64,000 nucleotides of DNA, taken from contig JAUTXW010001311.1 in the NCBI GenBank assembly GCA_030620095.1, positions 391,001 to 455,000 on the forward strand, given 5' to 3'. Each line of letters starts with the position of its first letter. Positions within the stretch are counted from its first letter, which is position 1. Of this stretch, positions 37,247-49,089 are shown in pieces. The notes beneath the pieces were generated by a model. That model ran no database searches. It saw only the letters and a list, made by a program, of their open reading frames with translations, and was not told the DNA's origin. The DNA comes from Kuschelorhynchus macadamiae (taxonomy: Eukaryota; Arthropoda; Insecta; Coleoptera; Curculionidae). The position numbers and the translations under genes were made by a program.

Positions 37247-38327
37247 ATGTTTTTGGTAACTACTGGTAACAAAATAAAGAGGCGAAATAAACCTCTAAAA
37301 CGAACGTGTATGTGCTACAAAAAAGTTAGATTTGGAGACTTTAAACCACCACAAATTAAACGTGCAACTGAAAATAAAGACACTAAAGTCAAATCTGTCA
37401 GTATGGATGTAGTTTTCACTAATTTAGCAGAACAGAAACTAAATTTTGGAGCAAAAACCTCTCGGAATCCTCGCTAATTGGGCCCTTAATATGAAGAAAA
37501 CCAACGGAGATGATTACAAAAAATAATCATGACAACGTGGGACAATACGACAAAACAAGTTCAAGAATATTACTTTAATAAAATGAAACATAATATTTGA
37601 TCCTTTTAAAAACATAAGATTTAAATCATTCTCAAATGCACGCGATGCTAAACGTCGTATTCTATAAGGAAATGTTGAGAACAGAGAAAAAAGTTCAGCG
37701 TCCTTCTCACATGATGACTACATAAAAATACTTAATTTCTGGAGAGAAGATAACCCAAAGGATCTTCAAAGAAAATTCTCTCATATTGCTGCCGTTGAAT
37801 TAGCCTCCCGTGGCGGTGAAGGGAAGAATCAAATTACCTTATTTCTCATTTCAAATAGGCGGTATAATTTTTGCTAGTACTTATTTTTTAAATTGGTCTT
37901 ATTTAAATTTGTCTATATAGAGAAAAAAAATTTCACACTAATAGTTCTATATTGACATACTATGTAAATACTAATAGAAATGTTTTATTGTTACAGGCAG
38001 AACCGAATATAGTCCTCTGTTTTCGAAAACCACACAAGGAGGAGCTAAGACATGCACCGATAGTAAATGACTAATAATAAGGGACACCAAGGATCCTGAA
38101 CATTGTCCAGTTCGTCTTTTTGAAAAGCTTGTCAATAAATGACTGATCAACTCAGCAACTGTATAAGGTAATCCCCTTAGGAAGAAATGCTCTTTCCAGT
38201 TGGACAAGAGATTTCGCTGTGAAATTTGATTTGGACGCAAACAAAATTACAAATCTTTCAAACCAGTCAACAGCACTTACGTGCTTAGACAAATCAGGGG
38301 TTAATAAATAGCAAGTAATCAAAATAA
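37247..38327 (+). pseudogene. Crypton-type tyrosine recombinase, right-arm copy
   Basis: Starts with a 76-codon open frame (ATG at 37247) of unassigned N-terminal sequence, ending at TAA near 37475. Then at about 37640-37820 comes ARDAKRRIL, DDYIKILNFWREDNPKDLQRKF and HIAAVELASRGGEG, the DUF3504/Crypton core with the first catalytic Arg. At about 37995-38130 come YSPLFSKTTQGGAK, DSK and HCPVRLFEKLV. At about 38245-38290 comes KITNLSNQSTAL, where family members read HSNR, and then SGVNK. A TAA interrupts it and the sequence passes into (TA)n before the GH and Tyr motifs. It is a dead, truncated mirror copy of 33270-34366. Confidence 0.65.
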
Positions 38328-38333
38328 CAGAAC

Positions 38334-38660
<327 letters not shown>

Positions 38661-38664
38661 ACGG

Positions 38665-40190
38665 ACTATTTGTATAGTACATAGATGAAAGTTTATAATT
38701 GACCTCTATATACAGAGTTAGAAGAAAAACGGAACGCTTAAATATCTTCAAAACCGCTAATGTTGTTCTTACAAAATTTGGCATTTGAAGAAATTGAGCA
38801 TGCGGAATTAAAAAATTGTATCAGCAATCTTGTCAGATTTCCCCGTTTTGGGCTACACATAGTAATTTTCTTATATTAAATAAAATACCCCATTAATTTT
38901 TATTAAAATGAATAATTTTTGAGTAATTTTTTTATTAAATGATATTAGCGATGGTCCCTTTATCCAGGCCTTGGCCTGGTTCTACCAGTGGCAGATACTT
39001 AAAGCGTGTTTAAAATCCAATGGGCGAGAGAACAACAACAGAAGACCAATAACGGTAAGATAAGAAGCAGATCAAAAGTCAACGGACTAAAATATCAATA
39101 ACTTATCAGAATACTAATTTTAATGACACTAAATTTTAATTAAATGTTGAAAGTGACACAATTTGGAAGTTTTTTGCTCATATGTCCAAAAGAATTAAAT
39201 TTCCGTTTTTCCGCCAATTTGTTAACGGTTTCAGAGTTGACAAATGACAACAATATAATATTCATAAAAATTATGTCTTTTTTAATTATTTTACTTATAA
39301 TGGCACAACTTTAAAACACTTCTAGATTTAAGAGAAGCTGAAACAAGAATAAAAATTGTATGTATATCTATTCTTTACACTCTAGGATTATCATTTTGTA
39401 CATCAATTTCGGAGACTTATATTTTCAAAACAAATGCAGATATCGAGATGGGTTTTCAACTTATTTTTAAGAATTTCACTAAAATAAATATTTTAGCGAA
39501 AATATCATAAAAAGCCAAACATATTATAATCAGACCGTTGCAAAAACTCAAATTTTTTTTTTCTGACGATTTAAAAGAACGAAATTTTGGTTGAAATTTT
39601 CGAACTAAGATAGTCGGAAAGTAAATATCAAATTCCTAAAAACCCCATCTCGATATCTTCATTTGTTTTGGAAATATAACTCTTCAAAATTTCTTTACAA
39701 AACTGCATTGGAAAAAGCTATTGTCCAGCAGTGTTTTTTAGAACCTATTTGTTTCAAATTAACATAAAAGCGCAAGTATTTGCATATCCGCTAACAATGG
39801 CAGGTAGAAATACAAGATAGAAAAAAAACCTTGTATTTCAGAAAATTTTTGGGGGAACCCTTGACAACAATAACTAATTTTTAAGCAAATCTAGTAAAGA
39901 ATTATTTTAAAGAATAGTACATTTTTTTCATTCTCTAATAACTTCATATATTTCTTCTTTATAATTAAAATTGTGTTGCAACCTTTACGTCTTTCGCCAT
40001 ATTTATATTTAAGATCGCAAAGTTTATCACGAGTCTATTTTTTAATGCCATTCTAAATCCGAATTCCAGCTTTGCCTACATTTTAGAAAATTAGCGCAAA
40101 GTAAGTGGTTATATATCATTCCAAGATTCCGAGACCGTTGCTTTGCAGGGGGGATTGATTACCTTAGCCGAGAATGTCATAAATTCGCAA
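38665..40190. other. No gene; inverted pair near 39395-39690
   Basis: AAACAAATG.AGATATCGAGATGGG near 39440 is mirrored near 39655, giving an imperfect hairpin of about 300 bp that could be a MITE remnant. Nothing coding is supported. Confidence 0.35.
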
Positions 40191-40194
40191 CATT

Positions 40195-40330
40195 CCAAAA
40201 TTCGTGTTCATTACGCAGCTTGATATATCGATTTCGGCACAGTTGGCAGTTTCGGGTGATTGGCTTTCAGGGATAAACCCTGTGTGTTCTGCGACTGGAT
40301 ACGGAATTAATATTGACTAATTTCGTATTA
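40195..40330 (+). repeat. Dispersed repeat R3, copy 2
   Basis: Same block order as 27575-27730. Confidence 0.5.
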
Positions 40331-40869
40331 GGTCCCTGCTCAAAGGAGTAATTTGACATAGGATTTAGGTAGACTTCATGTTAATAGGAACAAATGGCAT
40401 TTAGCGACATATCGAATACTATGTTATGTTTATTTTAAAAAGTTTTAGTAAATAGAATACGGTTTATAATAAATTGTCATTATAAGTTTTTGGTTTGATG
40501 GGTTTGTCTGCGTCAAATGACATGGCACGTTTTTATTTGTATATTTATTTATTGGCACAACCTAACGGGTGCTCTAAGCCCCCAATAATACGTCAGAATT
40601 TGTAATTACATAATATTTCAATAAATCTTCGCTGCGAAGTCCATTTATCCTAGGTTTAAGAAAGATAAGTAATCACTAAATAAATCTAAATAAACAATTA
40701 CCTCCGTTTCCCGAAAGATGCGTGAAATGAATGTAACAAAATTATAAACAAAAGTCCAGTTTACTGCAATGCTGATTTTTGATAAACATGACAAAATTTA
40801 TGAGAGAGATTATTACACCCTAAAGTTGTAAAGTATGGATTGTTACTTGCCTCGTAAAAAAGAAGTATC

Positions 40870-41110
40870 GTAATCGTGAAAAAATTCACCCTGCGACATT
40901 TTTTCAGATTTCAGATTTCTCTAAATGTCGAAAAACCTATTTTCTCAATTCCGTCGGTCTGTGTGTCAGTCTGTCGGTCTGTCTGTCGGTCTGTCTGTTG
41001 GCGGCATAGCTAGCATGTTTTGGTCAATAATTAACACTGCAATACTCGCCCCAAAAAGTCACATATTTACTCGCGTGGGGTACTTTGGACCCCATCCTAT
41101 ACAATTAGAC
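40870..41110 (+). repeat. Dispersed repeat R1, copy 5
   Basis: GAAAAAATTCACCCTGCGAC, then CCGTCGGTCTGTGTGTCAG with further GTCTG units, then GGCGGCATAGCTAG. Only the head of R1 is present, without the tandem units. Confidence 0.6.
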
Positions 41111-41360
41111 AATAATAAGGTACTTCAAATGTTTTATTTTTGCTTTTACATGTTTTATTTATATTTATAATTCAAACATTATTATACAGTACACTTAAAA
41201 ATATGTATAAACTCAAAAATATATTTTATATTTATTAGTTTTTAATGTATCTAAAACAAAGTACTCTAAAATAACAAACAAACAAGAAATAGTTAAATCA
41301 TTTAAAAAATCTAAAACTAAAGGTTGTTTTCTAACACACAATTAAAAAAAATAAACAAAA

Positions 41361-42085
41361 TTTAGTCAGAATCACTTTCCGATTGATTTTTATGAGTAAC
41401 CGCGCATGAATTACAGAGTATAATAGAGTGTTCTTTACATATCAAACAATGCATTTAGAATAGGTCGTCCTGGTTTTTCGGTCTTTTTTTCGATCACATA
41501 GAGCGCATCTTCTTTTAGAGATGTTAGCTGCTCAGGCGGCTCTGCCTGTGGCTCGAATTTAGTTTCCATTAGGGAAGCTTCATCCATGTTTAGTAGTAGA
41601 TAAGCTTTAGTCCTGATACCTCGTGGAACATTCTTGGCATATATTCTTTTATTTATCTGCGGCGTAGCCAAGTCTCTGAAAAGGCGAAACAAAAATTCTC
41701 TCCTCACTGTTTTTTCATAGTCTTTATTTGCAACATATAAATTTAAAGCAGTGATGCCGGCTACGTTCATAAAATAAAAAAAAATCGTCAGTGGCTGGCG
41801 CCTAGTGTTTCTAGACGCACTATACATAACACACATTTTATCCACTATATCTACACCAAATTAAGTTTCGTTATAAGCCATAATAATTTCAGTTTTATTT
41901 GTGTTTTTATATATTTCATCGTCGGGGTGCATAGTGGATACAGCCAATACATTTTTGTATTTTGTATCTGAAACTTTTGATATGTACACTTTATCGACCG
42001 TTCCTGTGTGATGTTCTTAGTACCGATTATTTTGGCTCCTATTACCGACTGGCATTTTTTATGCAGAATATCACTGATACTTACC
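41361..42085 (-). pseudogene. piggyBac transposase C-terminal remnant
   Basis: On the minus strand: DTKYKNVLAVST and TEIIMAYNET near 41970-41860, then (after an in-frame TAA) FGVDIVDKMCVMYSASRNTRRQPLTIFFYFMN. This is the piggyBac block G.D..D with the last catalytic Asp, followed by the NTRR..P segment, RREFLFRLFRDLATP and, in another frame at 41445-41365, the cysteine-rich tail C-L-I-C....C-N-S-C. The frame break falls near 41450. The first two catalytic Asp regions are missing. The open part (41435-41845) spans 136 codons. A fragment of a DDE_Tnp_1_7 transposase, not functional. Confidence 0.75.
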
Positions 42086-42309
42086 TTGATTTTTTAGTTG
42101 TTTTTATTTAGTTTTTGTAGTTTGTGTTAGTATAATGCAAGAAATTATAATAAATCAATTTTTAAAGAAGAAATAGCATAACATAAAAAGAATTTAACAT
42201 TTCTAAGTTGAACCTAAGTAAAAAAAAAACATAAACGCTTATAACTATGTTCTTTTGGGAATAAACTGCTTTCTTGACCCCTCTTAAGTTCTTTAATTTC
42301 ACATACACA

Positions 42310-42820
42310 ATAAATGTTTCGGCGGTTAATTACCTTTGGTCGATTTATTTTGCATACAATTTCATTTCAACTGTATGTAAGTATATTACCCTTCTCAGTC
42401 CACTTCCAATTCACACCACTCCTTCAAATTGCTTATACAACTGTACCCTTTGAACTTAATTCAAAGATCAAACCAGGAAAATATTCTTCTTCATATATTA
42501 CAATGACCTGCTTTAACTCGATATCAGTCTCATTTGTTTTATTATTTGTGTCATTATTATTTATCATCATATTTGGTTTAGAATTGTCACCCTTTCAGAC
42601 TTTTTTCGTTTGTTTCTTTGGTTGTTCTTTTTCTCTATTTTTTCTTTATTTCGCCCTCTGATTTTTCTTATTCTTTCTTTTTTTCTCCGCATCTATCTTT
42701 TTCTGGTGCCCTATATATTCTTCCAACTGTAGGTGTTATTTTTTTTTGTGTTGGAAGGTACAAGAGCTTCTGGAGTTTTTAAATTGGTTTCTTCTTTAGT
42801 GCTTTATATAGATATTTTAC
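42310..42820 (-). pseudogene. pogo/CENP-B-like (psq-HTH) transposase C-terminal remnant
   Basis: The minus strand gives a Lys/Glu/Asn-rich linker at about 42690-42560, then QVIVIYEEEYFPGLIFEL at about 42525-42475, VNWKWTEKGNIL..YS at about 42420-42385 and KINRPKVINRRNIYCVCEIKE at about 42360-42285. This resembles the tail of insect HTH-psq/DDE_1 proteins (VKYEGEYFPG..., W.WP...D, I..P......G.Y.VPE). Two stops interrupt it. The catalytic part is absent. The long hydrophobic plus-strand frame over the same bases is a shadow. Confidence 0.45.
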
Positions 42821-43008
42821 CAAGCGCATTAGTTGTCTGTCTAATGCCTTTGCCTTCATGGCTTACATACAGGCGTCAAGAATTTCATTGTCAATAAATT
42901 TGCATCTAAAAGTAAAGTATAATAAATAAATGAAAACAATTGATTTCAATTAAGAAATGAAATCATGGTTCTTGGGATTAGACCGTGTCAAATTGGAATT
43001 ATTATCCG

Positions 43009-43043
43009 ACGTTTCGCCTTCGATTGCACGAGGCATCTTCAGG
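43009..43043 (-). ncRNA. Hammerhead-like stem-loop, isolated PLE-like end
   Basis: Minus strand: CTGAAGAT, stem GCCT(CG)/(CG)A-AGGC with a loop, then GAAACGTCGG. Same architecture as 25420-25452. The surrounding 42.95-43.10 kb probably derives from a PLE 3' end of another family. Confidence 0.4.
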
Positions 43044-43259
43044 GATCTTTACTCCACGAGATCTATACACTGAATGTGTGTTTTCAGATCTCGTCTATAT
43101 AATATTCTGTCAATAAATAAAAAATTAAAGAAAAAAAAATGCACTCTCCTGATTCCGACCGACTGGTCAGTAAAAAAGACGTTGTATATAATGACTGCTC
43201 CTATCACCGACCAATCAATTTTTATTATTTATAACATTATTTGTTATAAAAGATAAGAT

Positions 43260-43845
43260 TTTAGTATAGAAAATGAATTAAAAGATTATATTTAACCTAC
43301 TAGTTTATAAATATCGTTTAATACTTACATTAATGTATAGATTCACTTTAAATAAATTTGTACACAAATTAGGAGCACTTGTTAAGAAATCGTGGGTGCT
43401 TCCGCGATGTATGGCTAATGACTGATGTAATTAACGTATTTTTGGGTGGGTTGCCGCAAACTCGTATAATTTTCGTGGCGGGAAGTTCATATATAAGAAT
43501 TTTGAATTTAAATGTTTAAACTGGCAACACCTGACTGATTTAAAGTGAAAAATATGTGATGATCGGTAAAAAGTACTAGGTCGGTGATAGGTACGTTTAC
43601 CTTATTTCCTTTAACCATGCCACCCACTGATTTGGATCTTTACTAGATTACTGTTCTAGATCAAAATAAAACGCTCTAAAATATTATTTTTATTTGCATA
43701 TAGTAGTACTTACCAGTCAATATTTCGGTCGCGCGGGATCCAAAATACCCCAGACAGAATTCCTGGCAACACTGTCAGAGTAACGCGAGAAGAAAAAAGC
43801 TCCTGTCGCATCAGCGTGATTCAGCAGACTGCCGGCAAGGATTAT
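43260..43845. other. No gene recognised
   Basis: AT-rich DNA with no supported coding sequence. Confidence 0.35.
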
Positions 43846-43849
43846 CAGT

Positions 43850-44282
43850 GAGGTCCAAAATACCCCGCACGAGTTGCTCAGTGTTAAGGGTCATATGGCA
43901 GGGTGACCTGGAAACATTTTGGTAAAAATCCAATATGGCAAAACAAAATGGCGACCTAAAAAACTAATTATCCAATTAACCTTAAATTTAGGTAGGAATC
44001 AACTGTGGAAATTTTGGTGTGAATCCATGAAGAAATGAAATAATAAAATTGTGGAAATAATTGAAGATGGCGGAACAAAATAGCGGCTAGATAAAATATT
44101 TGTAAACGTGAAAAAACCACCCTCTGAGGTTTTACATATCTCAAGTCTTAGCGTCCCTAGATGTAGTTATTAATTCCGTCAGTCCGTCTGTCGATTTGTT
44201 TGTCAGTTCGTGGGATAGCCTAAAAACTACTTATCAGTTAAACCAATCTGATAAGTTGTTTTTAGGCTATGCCACGAACTGA
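43850..44282 (+). repeat. Dispersed repeat R1, copy 6, with hairpin junction
   Basis: Tandem-unit part at 43880-44100 (AAAATGGCGACC, GGCGGAACAAAATAGC), then the R1 head CCACCCTCTGAGG.TTT and CCGTCAGTCCGTCTGTC at 44115-44200. From 44203 to 44282 the sequence folds back on itself with 35-bp arms. Confidence 0.6.
44203..44282. repeat. 35-bp-arm hairpin in R1
   Basis: Arms 44203-44237 and 44248-44282 match at 33 of 35 positions by eye across a 10-base loop. Confidence 0.8.
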
Positions 44283-44434
44283 CATGAAACATTTTAAATG
44301 CTTGCATAATATCGACTATTCGAATGCAGTACGATTCAAAGCATATAGCTAAATAGAACGAATTTTGTAAACTTTGCCATTTTCAAATAAAAATTCGTAC
44401 TTCTATATTATAAATAGCATTAAACGATCTACAT

Positions 44435-44580
44435 ATCCAGATATCGTAATATTTGCGCTTCGTCACGTAATACCTGGCAATATTACATGATATACAGGCA
44501 CCCGTGAACACGCAACTGGAGGGTAAATCTCGGCATTTCTGGCTGTAAGAGATCATAAAACGGCTCTGTTAATATTAGGG
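44435..44580 (+). repeat. Dispersed repeat R2, copy 4
   Basis: TATCGTAATATTTGCGC, CGTCACGTAATACC, ACAGGCACCCGTGAACACGC and ATCATAAAACGGC align with the other R2 copies. Confidence 0.55.
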
Positions 44581-44924
44581 AAACTGCTAGTGCTTAGAAA
44601 CAGGTTATTTCGGTGTGTGGGGAGACCTTAATGGAAAATGTGCTCGAAAATGCCGACCTACATTTAAAACTCAGCAATCTGTTTTCTTCACAAAATACTT
44701 CTCACACATTTGATATACACCTACACAGCATATTAGCAAATATAGAGAAAAGAATCTGTATTAAAAAGATAATTAAATGGCTATCGCAAAGCAACTAAAA
44801 TATATCTAGGTCAATGTTTTACATAAATAAATAAATAGTGAATAAATTTTTATTTCAAAAGGTCAAAACAAAAACATGATATAGAAAACGTTAAGAGAGA
44901 AATTAAATAGTATTAAACTGAAAA

Positions 44925-47022
44925 TATAAGTACAGGTTTTCCCGTTTTCGTTGTTTTTGTGGGGTATCTCTCTTATTAGTGAAGATAGAGGGTTGAGGTT
45001 TTCGCAACTTAGTGCTACTTTTTTGTGAAACGAAAGATGAATCAAAGAAAATTTTCATAGCCCACTTCGTTTTTAAGATACAATGTGAAATTTAAAAGAC
45101 TGCATTTTTGGCCCCCCTCGTATTTCGGTTGTTGTTTAACTTATCGAAAAAGTAAAAACTGGCTCTGATACAGTTTTCACGTGGAATCCATTGGCCTAAA
45201 CAGATTTTTTTATGTGAGCTGTCGTTTTTGAGATATAACATAAACTTATAATTTTTTAAATGCGACACCCTGTATATTTTATGCTATATTATTCAGTTCA
45301 TAATAAGCTTCTCGAAAATATATAATAGTATATACTTTTCTATTCGAATCGCCCAGTAATTCGCATTTTTTTAGAGAAAGACTTAGTTTTTGGTAGCAGG
45401 CTGGGATTGCTTACAAAACAAATGCATTTTTCAGGTATATTTTATTTATAGTAACAAGATTTTTTTTTTAATTCTGCAATAAATTACCACCCTGTATATC
45501 CTTGTTTTATACTATTTTACAAGAAATGTTCAAATTTTAGCAATTTCTTACATTGTTATAATTATAGCCTGTTGCCTTGAAGAAAGTTCAGAATCCAACC
45601 GAAAACTCGGTTTTATAATAAAAATAATTCGCTGCTAAGCCCCTAATCTTGAAAAGTATTAATTGAATAAAATGAACATGTTAATAATTCTACCTCTAAT
45701 ACCTCTAAACAGCCACTAACAACAACAACAACAATAACAACAACAACAAAAACTAATCCTACCACTAAAGATCACTAAAATAAACAGAAAACTAAATCTA
45801 TGCCCTAAAGATATTGCTCGAATTGATGTCCATTTTGCCTTACACAAAGCCTGCATAATTTCCGTATTCTTCTTAAGGCATTGAAAATACTAACAGGTCG
45901 TTGCATTTCATTGAATGCATTTCTTGTGGGGTTTATTAAATCGTTTAAGGTGTCATGTCTTGTCCTATATATTTTGCTTTCTAAAGTACCCCACAGGAAG
46001 TTATCCAAAACAAAGAGATCTGGCGATCTCGCCGGACATCTTACAGGACCATTAGATAGAATAGGTAGAATAAATTCTAATATTTGGAAATACCGATCTG
46101 TATCTAAGCTCCCTTGGTATATGCCATACATTATTTTTGAACGCAATATGAAACAAGAAATATTCAACTCAAACTTACCCTGTCGTTCGCGAGGAAATAA
46201 TCGATGCCGGTTTTCTTGTGACCGTTACCTAGAATTATGCCTATTTAATACTCCGGCGCTACTTATATATGCCTCATCAGACCATATTACTTTTTTATGA
46301 AAGTCAGGGTCATTATCGTATTTTTCTAGATACCAGTTACAGAAAATCATACGACGCTGCGTCGCCCGGATGTAAGTGTTGCAATAATCTGAATTTAAAT
46401 GGTTTAAAACCTTGTTTCCTAATCTTCGTTAGATTGTGCAAAGCAGAGCAACATGTCGTATTTTTCTTCATCAGAAAACGTTTGGTTTCTAGTAATTTTT
46501 TATTATAAAATTTAAAATAATGTTCCGGTTATCTAATCTAGCTTCAAAACGAACGAAATTTTCTTTTGTTTTGTTTAGGCAATCCCAGCCTACTACCAAA
46601 AACTGAGTCTATCTCTAAAAAAATGCAAATTATTGGACGATTCGAAAAGAAAAGTATATACTATTATATATTTTCGAGAAGCTTATTGTGAACTGAATAT
46701 TATAAAATAAAAATATACGGGGTGTCCCATTTAAAAAATTATAATTTTGTGTTATATCTCAAAAAAGACACCTGGCATACAAAATCTGACTACGCCACGG
46801 GATTCCACGTGAAAAACTGTGTCTGAGCCAGTTAATTGCAAAAATGCAATATTTTCAATTTCACACTGTATTTAAAAAACGAACGGGTCTATGAAAATTT
46901 TATTTGGGTGATTCGTTTCACAAAAAAGTAGCACCTTGTCGCGAAAACCGGAACCCTCTGTCTTCATTAATAAGAGAGATAACGCATAAAAACAACGGAA
47001 ACGGGAGACCTTGTACTTATCC
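44925..47022 (-). mobile_element. Dead long-TIR mariner-type element
   Basis: Inverted repeats of about 460-500 bp (44925-45425 and 46560-47022) match through TAAGTACA, the CCCGTTT.CGTTGTTTTT block, ATTCCACGTG, CACCCTGTATATTTT and GGCTGGGATTGC. The interior holds a degenerate transposase on the minus strand. Confidence 0.8.
45805..46480 (-). pseudogene. Mariner-type transposase remnant
   Basis: The open part at 45805-46167 reads GSLDTDRYFQILEF, then GPVRCPARSPDLFVLDNFLWGTLESKIY, the block with the third catalytic Asp, then the C-terminal tail. The segment that should carry the second Asp (QDGAPPH) is deleted between these two. Upstream at about 46290-46180 decayed sequence resembles the AGVLNRHNSR and HENPH blocks near the first Asp. 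It cannot be active. Confidence 0.65.
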
Positions 47023-47029
47023 CACCATA

Positions 47030-47765
47030 CAGTTTTGCAAATGTTACTTAGAACCTAAAAAATTAAAAAGCACCTGAAAATAGGTAGTATTTTCCATACA
47101 CAATTTTTAAAAATACAGAAAGGTTCTTATTTTTAATATTTAGTATTTAGTGAAAGCGCGTAAAATAGACGTCTGCCCATATAAAAGAGATAAATTATTA
47201 TTCCGGATAATCAGATTATAAACTAAACTAAATAACCGATCATTTTAAAAATTTGGCTACCGGATAAACGGCCATGATCTGCAGTTTAAAAATACTTTTT
47301 ACCATTCTATTGTAAAGCGTTGGTAACATCGCCATTTAAAATAAAACGCCCTGTATATTTTTCAAATTTCGAATTTTGCATATAATTCTGAGCAACTTTT
47401 CTTAATACTTCCCTATACCCATCTGTATCCATTTTTCGGGAATTAATCTTTTTTTTACGAAAACAGCACCTCTACTAAATCTTAATATCTTCCTCCTATA
47501 AAACAATTTTAAGCTAAAATTTGGGCTATACCTGTAAAATACCTCTGGGAATTTGAATCTTAGGTCACACCTTAGTTGAAATATACAGGGTGGTCCGGAA
47601 ACAAAGTTTTGTCGGTAACTTATAGAAATGCCAAAAAATGATAGCTTTAAATGGAAAACTTGATAAAATTAGATGTTATTCTTTGTCTATACCTAACTCT
47701 TCAAGTTTTCGATTTAAAAGCATTTTTTTATAAAATATCATAAAACATGTGATTTTTTAATGATT
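47030..47765. other. No gene; transposon-end-like phrases
   Basis: AAAACGCCCTGTATATTTT near 47345 and ATACAGGGTGGTCCGG near 47582 look like opposing ends of a short MITE of about 250 bp. Nothing coding is present. Confidence 0.35.
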
Positions 47766-47771
47766 GTAGTA

Positions 47772-49085
47772 ACGGGTGTCCAATTTTGACATTCCGATTT
47801 AATTTAGGAATAAAATACACAAAACACTTTAAATGTTATAATATTATTATATTATTTTGAAGTACAACTATTGCGGTTAATAATGAAAAATGACATCCAG
47901 CAAGTGACCCCTCTACTTCTTTGGCATGCTAATATTCTTTTCTCAAAATTTGCGATAACATTTTCGCAGACATTCTGTCCAATTTGTCCAATTGCTTGAG
48001 TAATGTTAACTTTAAGCTGTTCAGTTGTTCGAGGATTGTTAACGTAAACTCTTTCCTTCAAAAAGCCCCATAGGAAATAATCTAATGGTGTGAGGTCGCA
48101 CGACCGAGGCGGCCAGTTAACGTCAGCTCTTCGAGAAATTATTCTATCGCCAAATCTCTGCCTTAAAACATTCAGTGTTTCATCTGCGGTATGGCAAGTG
48201 GCACCATCCTGTTGAAACCATATGTTCTGGACATCCATACCTTCCAATTCATCCCACAAGTACTCTGTCAGCATTGTCCTGTATCGGGCTCCGTTCACAG
48301 TAACTGCATCACCGGCTTCATTCTAGAAGAAATAAGGCCCAATCACACCTCCCGCCCAAAAACCACACCACACAGTTACTTTTTCTGGATGCAGTCGTTT
48401 CTCCAGTATTTCTCTTGGATTTTCGTCACCCCATATTCTGCAATTTTGCTTATTTACGTATCCGCCAATTTCGAAGTGAGCTTCGTCGCTAAAAATTACT
48501 TTGTGAAAGAAATCGTTCCGTTCTTGCTTTCTTTCTAAGGCCCAATTAGCAAACGTACGACGTGACACATGATCGTTTGGTTTTATTTCTTGAGTCAACT
48601 GTATTTTATATGCTTTCAAATGCAGATCTTTCTTTAAAATGTTATGCAGACTCGATTTTTTAATGTTGACTTGCTGTGACCGTTTACGAACTGACATTTT
48701 CGGGCTTTCATCAACACTAGCCCTCACCGCAGCAATTTTTATTTCTGATCGGACACCACGATTGTGAACATGTTGTCTAGTAGCTGTTACGGACCCAGTC
48801 TGTTCAAATTTCTTCATAAAATTTTCAATTACCTTAACAGATGGTGCTGCATTTCTTCCGAAATGCGTACGGCATCTTCTTGCAGTTTCAGCAAAACATT
48901 CCCCATTTTGGTAATGACATTTTACAATAAATACTCGTTCTTCGATGGATAATCGCTCCATGTCGACCAAGACACAACTAATCGCAAAGTTTTCTCTTTA
49001 CATCTGTCACTATAAGAAAACTGTCAACTAAGATTTTTAGAAATGGCGGCTAGTTTAAATCGGAATGTCAAAATTGGACACCCTT
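47772..49085 (-). mobile_element. DD41D Tc1/mariner element, nearly intact
   Basis: Terminal inverted repeats of about 30 bp (GGGTGTCCAATTTTGACATT and so on) at 47772-47801 and 49056-49085, flanked by TA at 47770-47771 and 49086-49087. The 1.31-kb interior is filled by the transposase reading frame. Unlike the other three mariner-type elements here, it has short TIRs. Confidence 0.88.
47852..48970 (-). pseudogene. DD41D transposase with one in-frame stop
   Basis: One frame of 373 codons starting MVDMERLSIEERVF is interrupted only by TAG at 48323-48325, where a non-stop codon is expected in the family. Residues 1-60 form a DUF4817-like helix-turn-helix (ERVFIVKCHYQNGE), and a second HTH lies near residue 95-115. 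The triad is D162 in FSDEAHF, D255 in FQQDGATCHT and D297 in DLTPLDYFLWG, with 41 residues between the last two. Codon 216 is the stop. The first part ends VIGPYFF. The conserved SPDL block reads SCDL here. A single substitution or a sequencing error would account for the break. Its TIRs sit 80 bp and 115 bp outside the ends. Confidence 0.88.
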
Positions 49086-49089
49086 TAGT

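Noticed and set aside
42314..42661. 115-codon hydrophobic frame (+), membrane-protein-like
   Set aside because: The opposite strand carries pogo-like transposase tail sequence; the hydrophobicity is the antisense of an A-rich coding stretch.
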